Assembly: GCF_946220915.1 (NCBI RefSeq)
Contig: NZ_CAMIHH010000126.1
Location: 1-8,329, forward strand
DNA length: 8,329 nucleotides
Reading direction: 5' to 3'
From: an uncultured Flavobacterium sp.
GTDB lineage: Bacteria; Bacteroidota; Bacteroidia; Flavobacteriales; Flavobacteriaceae
This document shows positions 1 to 4,579 of the stretch, one piece after another. The position numbers and the translations under genes were made by a program. A model generated the notes under the pieces. The model was not told where the DNA came from, ran no database searches, and saw only the letters and a program-made list of their open reading frames with translations. Numbering within the stretch: position 1 is the first letter of the stretch; every line of letters begins with the position of its first letter.

Positions 1-1181
1 ATATGGTACGATCCGTCAGTTTTGGTAAAATAAGCCTTAAGCCGGGCATCAGATACATTCTGCACCTCATACCTGCTGTACACACCGGTGCGTGCCTTGT
101 TGATAACGTTTTCCGAAATATCTGAGGCAAAAATCTGGACCTTGAATTCAGGCAGCCTGTCCGCAAGAAATTCATGCAGGCAAATGGCCATCGAGTACGC
201 CTCTTCCCCTGTCGAGCACCCTGCAACCCAAACCCTGATATTTTCTTCCTGGTTTTTTTGGTTGATTACAGCGGGAAAAACCGTTTCGCTAAGTATATTA
301 AAGATCGTTGAGTCGCGGAAAAAATAACTCACAGGTATCAATATGTCATTGAAAAGGGCATCCTGTTCCTTGCGGTCGGACTTCAGGAAATTCAGGTAAA
401 TTTCCGGTTCTTCTTTTTTCGTGATTACCATCCTGCGGGCAATCCTGCGCCGGATGGTCGGCTGCTTGTAGTGGGAGAAATCATTGCCCGTCCTCTGCCG
501 CAGCACTTTAATAGCCTGCTTAAAGAATTCGTCATCTGTTTTTGTGCTTTGGTCTTCGTCAGTATAGGCATGGTTACTCTCATAAGCCATATCGATATGC
601 TGAAGTTGCAAAGGGATTTCTTCAGGTTCCAGTATAAAGTCGGCGGCCCCGGCACGTATGGCGCTGGAGGGCATGCTGTCAAAAGCCGCCGTCTCCGGAT
701 TTTGGACAAAAGTAGAGCCCCCATATTCTTTTATGGCCTGTAGCCCGTCAGTACCGTCAAATCCGCTGCCCGATAGGATCACACCCCTTGCAAAGCTTTT
801 GTGCACCTCGGCGAGCGACATCAGGAAAATATCAATTACGCGATTGGGATGGCCGGTACTGTCGCGTGGCTCGAGCTTTAACTTTCCGTCGATGACGGTA
901 AGTATTTTATTTTCAGGAATTATATATACGGTGTCCGGCATCAACTTTATCTGGTCGGTGATTTCAACCACGGGGAGATCCGTTTCGGCCCTCAGAATTT
1001 CCGGCAGCAGGCTTTCGTGCGCCGGTGCCAGGTGCTGTACGAGCACATAGGCCATGCCGGAATTTTGCGGGATATTGCTCAACAGTTTTTTGAAAGCGTC
1101 GAGCCCTCCTGCCGAGGCACCGACACCCACAATTGGGAAATGAGTTGGCGCAGCGGCCTGGGATATCTTTTTTGAAGGCAT
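1..1181 (-). CDS. CheB-CheR fusion protein (methylesterase/methyltransferase), 3' part beyond window
   Basis: I translated 393 codons from the ATG at 1181-1179 with no stop before the left edge, so the C-terminus is missing. Residues 15-190 match the CheB methylesterase domain: the nucleophile motif GASAGG gives Ser23, VQHLAP gives His50, and SGSGFDGTDG gives Asp142, a complete Ser-His-Asp set. After a linker of about 20 acidic/polar residues comes CheR: the basic N-terminal helix region TIRRRIARR (242-250) and the SAM-binding motif GCSTGEE (321-327). In known hybrids of this type PAS and histidine-kinase domains follow, but none is visible here. There is no N-terminal receiver domain, unlike classical CheB; the response regulator 15 nt upstream in the same orientation could supply one in trans (inference). 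The start is supported by the position just after the upstream stop and the onset of CheB homology. The protein should be cytoplasmic. Its substrates are unknown, since no chemoreceptor gene is nearby. Confidence 0.93.
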   Translation of the reverse strand, partial: MPSKKISQAAAPTHFPIVGVGASAGGLDAFKKLLSNIPQNSGMAYVLVQHLAPAHESLLPEILRAETDLPVVEITDQIKLMPDTVYIIPENKILTVIDGKLKLEPRDSTGHPNRVIDIFLMSLAEVHKSFARGVILSGSGFDGTDGLQAIKEYGGSTFVQNPETAAFDSMPSSAIRAGAADFILEPEEIPLQLQHIDMAYESNHAYTDEDQSTKTDDEFFKQAIKVLRQRTGNDFSHYKQPTIRRRIARRMVITKKEEPEIYLNFLKSDRKEQDALFNDILIPVSYFFRDSTIFNILSETVFPAVINQKNQEENIRVWVAGCSTGEEAYSMAICLHEFLADRLPEFKVQIFASDISENVINKARTGVYSRYEVQNVSDARLKAYFTKTDGSYH

Positions 1182-1196
1182 ATAATTTCTGAAGGC

Positions 1197-1619
1197 TTAG
1201 GTGTTAGGATGTTTGCAAATACTCCAGTAATCAAATATTACTTTCATCAGCCGCGCGGTCTCAGTATAATCATCCGGCTTCCTGAAAAAGCCCTGGACTG
1301 TCATCTCAGTGTAGGCTTCGTTGACATCGCGCTGGTTGGCGGATGTGGAATAAAACACGAATGGTATGCTTTTTTTCCTCAGGTAAGGGTCATCGTCAAT
1401 CTGTTTCTTAAATTCCAGCCCATTGCGCCCGGGAAGGTTTACATCCGAGAATATAATGAAAATTGTCTGGCTTGTTTTTGACAAAAATGCCAGCGCCTCG
1501 TCGGTGCTGTTAAACCAGGCAATCTTGTTCTCTATACCTATTTCTTTCAGGATCTTGTCAAGAAAAGCCCTGTCATCGGCATCATCTTCGATGATAACTA
1601 CGGTTCCGGATTTCTGCAT
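1197..1619 (-). CDS. Single-domain response regulator (Rcp1/CheY-like receiver)
   Basis: A 140-aa stand-alone receiver domain. The acidic pocket is E11-D12-D13, the phosphoacceptor is Asp59 in FSDVNLPG, the switch Ser/Thr is S91-T92 in FYSTSA, and the conserved Lys is K114 in RKPDD. There is no output domain, so it probably passes phosphate on or binds a partner protein. The reading frame stays open upstream to 1691, but I chose the ATG at 1619-1617 because the receiver fold begins right after it (MQKSGTVVIIEDD) and the upstream 24 residues are proline- and lysine-rich and overlap a likely promoter. It is the first gene of a minus-strand pair with the CheB-CheR fusion (15-nt gap). It resembles the plus-strand receiver at 2439-2888, including a shared aromatic ending of the last helix (FDYW versus YVNW), which suggests an old duplication. 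Confidence 0.93.
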   Translation of the reverse strand: MQKSGTVVIIEDDADDRAFLDKILKEIGIENKIAWFNSTDEALAFLSKTSQTIFIIFSDVNLPGRNGLEFKKQIDDDPYLRKKSIPFVFYSTSANQRDVNEAYTEMTVQGFFRKPDDYTETARLMKVIFDYWSICKHPNT

Positions 1620-1645
1620 AAAACGTTTTTTACTATTAATCTTAA

Positions 1646-1653
1646 CAAAGATA
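1646..1653 (-). promoter_or_regulatory. Candidate -7 promoter element for the receiver/CheB-CheR pair
   Basis: Read on the minus strand this is TATCTTTG, a full match to the Bacteroidota -7 consensus TAnnTTTG. It lies 26 nt before the chosen ATG at 1619. I see no TTG at the usual -33 distance, so the call rests on one element only. Confidence 0.4.
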
Positions 1654-1721
1654 ATGAACTTATCCGGCGGGTAGGGCGGATTGGGGAACAAATACCAAAT
1701 TGCCTGAAAATCTACTCCCTA

Positions 1722-1768
1722 TGTATTGCAGGCGCTGGAAGCGGCAGGTCCCTGACTTCCGCAATACA
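1722..1768. repeat. Nested inverted repeat in the divergent intergenic region
   Basis: Outer arms TGTATTGC (1722-1729) and GCAATACA (1761-1768) are perfect reverse complements. Inside them GGAAG (1737-1741) pairs with CTTCC (1756-1760), and inside that CAGG pairs with CCTG. Together this gives about 17 paired positions with a 7-nt bulge on one side. It lies between the divergent starts at 1619 and 1874. It has no T-run on either side, so it is not a simple terminator. It could be a 5'-leader structure of the AraC operon or a regulator binding site. Confidence 0.5.
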
Positions 1769-1790
1769 AACCAAAACTGTTCGAATGTAT

Positions 1791-1800
1791 CTGTTAACAG
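1791..1800. promoter_or_regulatory. Short perfect palindrome upstream of the AraC-type gene
   Basis: CTGTTAACAG is a perfect 10-bp palindrome 73 nt before the AraC-type start. A 10-bp palindrome can arise by chance, so this is only a weak operator candidate. I found no convincing TAnnTTTG element for the plus-strand operon in this region. Confidence 0.2.
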
Positions 1801-1873
1801 CCAAATTTATCTTAATGAAGCAGGCTAATCCGTATGGTCGCCGTATTTTTATAGGAAAACACGCCTGAGAACA

Positions 1874-2434
1874 ATGAACCTCTATCTTAAATATAACCTT
1901 GAGAAGACCTGCCGTGTAATATTACGGGAACAGCTTGAATTACTTGAAATTGACTATACAATGCTCGGTTCGGGAAATATTGTTTTGTGCCCCAATACCG
2001 GCAAAGAGGCTTATGCCGCTTTGATAGAACGTCTTAATCACTATGGGATTGAGATTGTCGATGATAAAAAAGCGTTACTGGTCCGCAAGACAAAGGACGC
2101 AATCATTGAAATGCTAAATTCTAAAGACCTGCCTGCACATAAGATATCAAATTACCTCTCGGAGAAGCTGGAGACAAATTACCGCTCAATTTCGCAGGTT
2201 TTTTCAGAAGTATGCTGCATCTCGCTGGAGAGCTTCATTATTATCCATAAGATAGAGCGCGCGAAAAAGCTGCTGACAAATGAAGGTATGTCCCTTACGG
2301 AAATCGCGTTCGCATTGCATTACAGCAGTGTTGCGCACTTGTCGAACCAGTTCAAGAAAATCACGGGACTCACGCCAACGGCATTCCACAAGGTCGTTAT
2401 GCATAAAAGAAATTATCTTTCAAGCCTAAACTAA
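1874..2434 (+). CDS. AraC-family helix-turn-helix transcriptional regulator
   Basis: This 186-aa protein has a C-terminal AraC/XylS DNA-binding domain. The first helix-turn-helix falls at about residues 86-110 (KISNYLSEKL...SISQVFSEV). The second is at about 139-160 (MSLTEIAFALHYSSVAHLSN), followed by the typical family end QFKKITGLTPTAFHK (159-173). The N-terminal 80 residues form a small alpha/beta domain, not the sugar-binding cupin of AraC itself; from memory this layout recurs in Bacteroidota regulators next to receiver genes. The start is the ATG at 1874 and no other in-frame start lies close by. The stop is 4 nt before the next gene, so the two are almost certainly cotranscribed and translationally linked. 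The target genes are unknown; the divergent promoter region and its own promoter are obvious candidates. Binding controlled by the partner receiver is plausible but inferred. Confidence 0.92.
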   Translation: MNLYLKYNLEKTCRVILREQLELLEIDYTMLGSGNIVLCPNTGKEAYAALIERLNHYGIEIVDDKKALLVRKTKDAIIEMLNSKDLPAHKISNYLSEKLETNYRSISQVFSEVCCISLESFIIIHKIERAKKLLTNEGMSLTEIAFALHYSSVAHLSNQFKKITGLTPTAFHKVVMHKRNYLSSLN

Positions 2435-2438
2435 TATC

Positions 2439-2888
2439 ATGTATCCGGAAAAACTACACCTCATTTTAGCGGAAGACGACCAGGATGACCGTCTTTTATT
2501 CAAAACTGTTTTTGATAAGATACGGCTCGACCATACCCTTGAAATGTGTGAGGACGGTATTGCGCTGATGAACTATCTGAATGCCACTGAAACATTGCCT
2601 CATATCATATTTCTTGATCTTGCCATGCCCGGTAAATCGGGTATCGAGTGCCTCAAAGAAATTAAAAGAAACCCCAGGCTCAGGGAAATAACCATTGCGA
2701 TCTATACATCGCTGAGCATACCGGAATTGGCAGAAGAAGCCTTTATACTCGGTGCCAATATATTTATCAAGAAGCCGGATAATTTTGACGAATTGAAAAA
2801 AATATTATCCGAAACAATCTATGTGAATTGGCAGTATATTACTGATGGGCTTGATAAGGAAAACTTCATAGTCCATTACCAATCATAA
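2439..2888 (+). CDS. Single-domain response regulator (Rcp1/CheY-like receiver), second copy
   Basis: A 149-aa stand-alone receiver. The acidic residues are E12-D13-D14, the phosphoacceptor is Asp60 in FLDLAMPG, the switch residue is T90 in IYTS, and the conserved Lys is K112 in KKPDN. The phosphorylation machinery is therefore complete and there is no output domain. It starts 4 nt after the AraC-type gene's stop and is the last gene of the operon, with a terminator directly behind it. It is similar to the divergent receiver at 1197-1619 (both begin EDDxDDR after the first strand). The cognate kinase is not in the window; the unseen part of the CheB-CheR fusion may contain one. The last 15 residues (DGLDKENFIVHYQS region) extend beyond the receiver fold. 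Confidence 0.94.
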   Translation: MYPEKLHLILAEDDQDDRLLFKTVFDKIRLDHTLEMCEDGIALMNYLNATETLPHIIFLDLAMPGKSGIECLKEIKRNPRLREITIAIYTSLSIPELAEEAFILGANIFIKKPDNFDELKKILSETIYVNWQYITDGLDKENFIVHYQS

Positions 2889-2891
2889 TAG

Positions 2892-2918
2892 AAAAGGCTG
2901 CCAAAAGGGAGCCTTTTT
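2892..2918 (+). terminator. Rho-independent terminator of the AraC/receiver operon
   Basis: AAAAGGCT (2892-2899) pairs with AGCCTTTT (2910-2917), an 8-bp stem with a 10-nt loop in which two further C-G pairs can form. The 3' side ends in TTTTT. It begins 4 nt after the receiver's stop codon and fits a plus-strand terminator. Confidence 0.85.
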
Positions 2919-2953
2919 ACGTAATGATGCAACTGTGCTGTAAAACTGTATAA

Positions 2954-2965
2954 GGCGTATACGCC
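2954..2965. promoter_or_regulatory. 12-bp perfect palindrome, possible operator
   Basis: GGCGTATACGCC is a perfect 12-bp palindrome 34 nt upstream of the ATG of the small gene at 2999. Its GC-rich arms stand out in an AT-rich stretch. A dimeric regulator could bind here; no clear promoter motif was found nearby. Confidence 0.3.
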
Positions 2966-2998
2966 CGAGAAGTGGTTACTTTATACAAAACTAAGATT

Positions 2999-3328
2999 AT
3001 GGCCTACAAGAATTGCATTATAAGAATCCCCGGCACTGACCCTAATACGGCTCAAACAAAACCTGCAGCTTTGCTTACGGCTGTTGATAAAGCCTTGGAG
3101 GAAAAGACCTACGAGGTTTTGGACTGCACCGAAATTCACGAAATCACTCATTCCGATCCAGGAAAATTCTTCACTTACCTGTTGCTTGAAATCGACGAAA
3201 ATGACCATATGGATATCTTCGACAGGATATCTGAAATGATCTCCTATGCCTGCTCTCTCGAGACAGTTGAGACTTCTGATAGTTATTGCATCGTCGCAAT
3301 TGACTATTGCGTGTATAGTTTTAAATAG
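2999..3328 (+). CDS. Hypothetical small protein (109 aa)
   Basis: I do not recognise this protein. It has 109 residues from the ATG at 2999; a GTG at 2972 would add nine residues, but ATG is the likelier start. It has no signal peptide or membrane segment and should be cytoplasmic. It has five cysteines (C6, C43, C85, C97, C104) without a CxxC metal motif. The middle is acidic (EIDENDHMDIFDRISEM, about 64-80) and probably helical; the ends look beta-rich (NCIIRIPG at 5-12 and SYCIVAIDYCVYSF near the C-terminus). It stands alone between the terminator at 2892-2918 and an AT-rich spacer. Codon use looks like that of its neighbours, and the long open frame supports it as a real gene. A role with the adjacent signalling operon is possible but unproven. 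Confidence 0.65.
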   Translation: MAYKNCIIRIPGTDPNTAQTKPAALLTAVDKALEEKTYEVLDCTEIHEITHSDPGKFFTYLLLEIDENDHMDIFDRISEMISYACSLETVETSDSYCIVAIDYCVYSFK

Positions 3329-3448
3329 AATTTCGGTAATCAGCAACTTATTAAGATAATATATAAATATTCAGAGACCTAAAGTTTTACCAAATAGGTG
3401 TAAATATTTAAAAGTTGCTAACATATTGTTTTTAGCTAATTAAACTAA

Positions 3449-3486
3449 TTTAAATCCTGACTAGTCAACTACTCAGGACATTTAAA
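3449..3486. repeat. Long imperfect dyad in the AT-rich spacer
   Basis: The left arm TTTAAATCCTGA (3449-3460) pairs with the right arm at 3473-3486, TCAGG then a 2-nt bulge (AC) then ATTTAAA. Inside, TAGT (3462-3465) and ACTA (3468-3471) extend the symmetry after one C-C mismatch. The result is about 16 matched positions around one centre. No T-run follows on either strand, so it does not look like a terminator. The rest of the 258-nt spacer between the small gene and the tRNA terminator is AT-rich and holds no ORF or promoter that I can support. Confidence 0.45.
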
Positions 3487-3541
3487 ACATCAGAATAAAC
3501 TTACAGTGTGCCGGAATTTTTAGAGTGCATATAAGAATATT

Positions 3542-3577
3542 AAAACAAAAATCCCTAAATCGTAATGATTTAGGGAT
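3542..3577 (-). terminator. Rho-independent terminator of tRNA-Arg
   Basis: On the minus strand ATCCCTAAATC (3577-3567) pairs perfectly with GATTTAGGGAT (3561-3551), an 11-bp stem with a 5-nt loop. It is followed by TTTTGTTTTA. It begins 9 nt after the 3' end of the tRNA, so the tRNA is a single-gene transcript. Confidence 0.88.
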
Positions 3578-3586
3578 GTTCTTTCG

Positions 3587-3660
3587 TGACCTCGACTGGA
3601 TTCAAACCAGTAACCTTCTGAGCCGTAATCAGATGCGCTATTCAGTTGCGCCACGAGGCC
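3587..3660 (-). tRNA. tRNA-Arg (anticodon ACG)
   Basis: A complete 74-nt cloverleaf. The acceptor GGCCTCG pairs with CGAGGTC (one G-U), the D stem is GCGC/GCGC, the anticodon stem is TCTGA/TCAGA with loop TTACGGC (anticodon ACG), the variable loop is AGGTT, and the T stem is ACTGG/CCAGT. The discriminator is A73 and CCA is not encoded (CGA follows), so it must be added after transcription. A34 should be edited to inosine by TadA so that CGU, CGC and CGA are read. A20, an arginine identity base in E. coli, is present. The D-loop has A at position 19 and the T-loop has U at 56 instead of the usual G19 and C56. Confidence 0.96.
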
Positions 3661-3716
3661 GTTTAATTGCAAAACTTCCTTTTTTACAAGGCGTTCAGTG
3701 AACTTGTTTGCGGGTG

Positions 3717-3747
3717 CAAATATACATAATAATGCGTAACTTGCAAA
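3717..3747 (-). promoter_or_regulatory. Promoter of tRNA-Arg
   Basis: On the minus strand TTTG (3747-3744) and TATATTTG (3724-3717) are separated by 19 nt, an excellent match to the Bacteroidota TTG/TAnnTTTG promoter. Transcription should begin near 3710, giving a leader of about 50 nt before the mature tRNA 5' end at 3660. The leader can form a hairpin (ACAAG at 3686-3690 with CTTGT at 3703-3707). Confidence 0.8.
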
Positions 3748-3774
3748 CCAAAACCAACATTAAACTGTAAAAAA

Positions 3775-4287
3775 ATGACATTAAACCAGTATGTGCGTGA
3801 CATTCAGGATTTTCCGAAGCCGGGAATCGGATTTAAAGATATAACGCCACTGCTTGCCAACCCTAAAGCTGTAAAAGAATGCATGGCCCTGCTTATCAAT
3901 AACCTGCGCGCCCGCCATATTGATAAGGTGGTAGGGGTGGAGAGCCGTGGCTTTTTCTTTGCTACGCTCCTGGCCTATGAGCTTGGCGCCGGGTTTGTAC
4001 CCGTGCGGAAGCCAAATAAGCTGCCGTTTGATACGATTGCTGCGACCTACGAGCTTGAATATGGCACTGATACCCTCGAAATCCATACCGATGCCATTAA
4101 AAAAGGCGACCGCATCCTGATACATGACGATGTGCTGGCCACTGGCGGTACTGCCAAAGCGGTATGCGAACTGGTGGAAAGGCTGGGAGGGGAGATCGTG
4201 CAATGCAATTTCCTTATGGAACTATCATTCCTTAAAGGCCGCGAAAAGCTGGCTGGGCATGAAGTATATTCACCCCTGGCATATTAG
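3775..4287 (+). CDS. apt: Adenine phosphoribosyltransferase
   Basis: This enzyme converts adenine and PRPP to AMP and pyrophosphate in purine salvage, in the cytoplasm. The 170-aa length fits the family (170-185 aa). The N-terminal FPKPGIGFKDITPLL (13-27) is typical of Apt. VVGVESRGFFFA (52-63) and VPVRKPNKLP (75-84) are the conserved loops around adenine and pyrophosphate. The PRPP-binding signature is ILIHDDVLATGGTA (114-127), with the two acidic residues D118-D119. The ATG at 3775 is preceded by an A-rich run, usual for this phylum. It is divergent from the tRNA-Arg gene and shares with it a 114-nt intergenic region; I could not place its own promoter with confidence. Its stop overlaps the stop of a minus-strand small gene by 4 nt. 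The C-terminal HEVYSPLAY is normal, so the gene is full length. Confidence 0.97.
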   Translation: MTLNQYVRDIQDFPKPGIGFKDITPLLANPKAVKECMALLINNLRARHIDKVVGVESRGFFFATLLAYELGAGFVPVRKPNKLPFDTIAATYELEYGTDTLEIHTDAIKKGDRILIHDDVLATGGTAKAVCELVERLGGEIVQCNFLMELSFLKGREKLAGHEVYSPLAY

Positions 4288-4424
4288 TCGAGTGACCGCG
4301 TGGTTACCCAGTATTTCCAGGCTATAACGGCTTTTTGGAACTTTGTTGCCTTTGCCAGGTCCAGCTGCTCTTTAGTATAATTGGGCAGCAGCCATTTGTT
4401 CAGTTTCGCTAAAAGTTTAAACAT
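4284..4424 (-). CDS. Small basic protein (46 aa), conserved-looking
   Basis: An ATG at 4424-4422 opens 46 codons ending in TAA at 4286-4284. The product is basic and aromatic: MFKLLAKLNKWLLP at the start, LDLAKATKFQKAVIAWKYW in the middle, and VTTRSLD at the end. It looks like two amphipathic helices around a YTKEQ turn, without a typical signal peptide. I recall very similar 45-50 aa proteins in flavobacteria, sometimes labelled SsrA-binding protein in databases; that label should be doubted, since true SmpB is about 150 aa with a different fold. The function is unknown. Its stop lies inside the last two codons of apt on the opposite strand, so the genes overlap tail to tail by 4 nt. It sits downstream of two terminators of the M56 operon, so it would need its own promoter, which I could not identify. 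Confidence 0.72.
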   Translation of the reverse strand: MFKLLAKLNKWLLPNYTKEQLDLAKATKFQKAVIAWKYWVTTRSLD

Positions 4425-4450
4425 ACTGCTTGGTTTTAAACACTAAGTTA

Positions 4451-4480
4451 CAAAAAACGCGGCATCATTCAGGCCGCGTT
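4451..4480 (-). terminator. Hairpin terminator, minus strand (possibly bidirectional)
   Basis: AACGCGGC (4456-4463) and GCCGCGTT (4473-4480) form a perfect 8-bp GC-rich stem with a 9-nt loop. On the minus strand it is followed by a run of six T, two of them inside the stem. On the plus strand TTCTTT follows, a weaker U-tract, so it could also stop apt transcripts about 170 nt after the apt stop codon. It is the second hairpin behind the M56 gene. Confidence 0.7.
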
Positions 4481-4516
4481 CTTTCATAATAAATTGTTAT
4501 TTATCAGCATGCTGCA

Positions 4517-4548
4517 TTAAATAAAAGAAGGCCGCTCTCCAGCAGCCT
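4517..4548 (-). terminator. Terminator of the BlaI/M56 operon
   Basis: On the minus strand AGGCTGCT (4548-4541) pairs with AGCGGCCT (4536-4529), 8 bp including one G-U, with a GGAG tetraloop. TCTTTTATTTAA follows. It begins 31 nt after the M56 gene's stop codon. The hairpin at 4456-4480 is a likely back-up. Confidence 0.7.
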
Positions 4549-4579
4549 CCCATGTTAAATATAACTAACCTCAAATAAA

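Noticed and set aside
471..1050. Plus-strand open frames over the left 1.1 kb
   Set aside because: They are antisense to the CheB-CheR fusion, whose frame I translated without interruption and with all catalytic motifs.
1620..1691. N-terminal extension of the first receiver to 1691
   Set aside because: The extra 24 residues are unlike a receiver start and cover a good TATCTTTG promoter element; the ATG at 1619 fits the family length.
1..2888. Flagellar or type IV pilus chemotaxis cluster
   Set aside because: Only the CheB-CheR fusion points that way; there is no MCP, CheA, CheW or motility gene in view.
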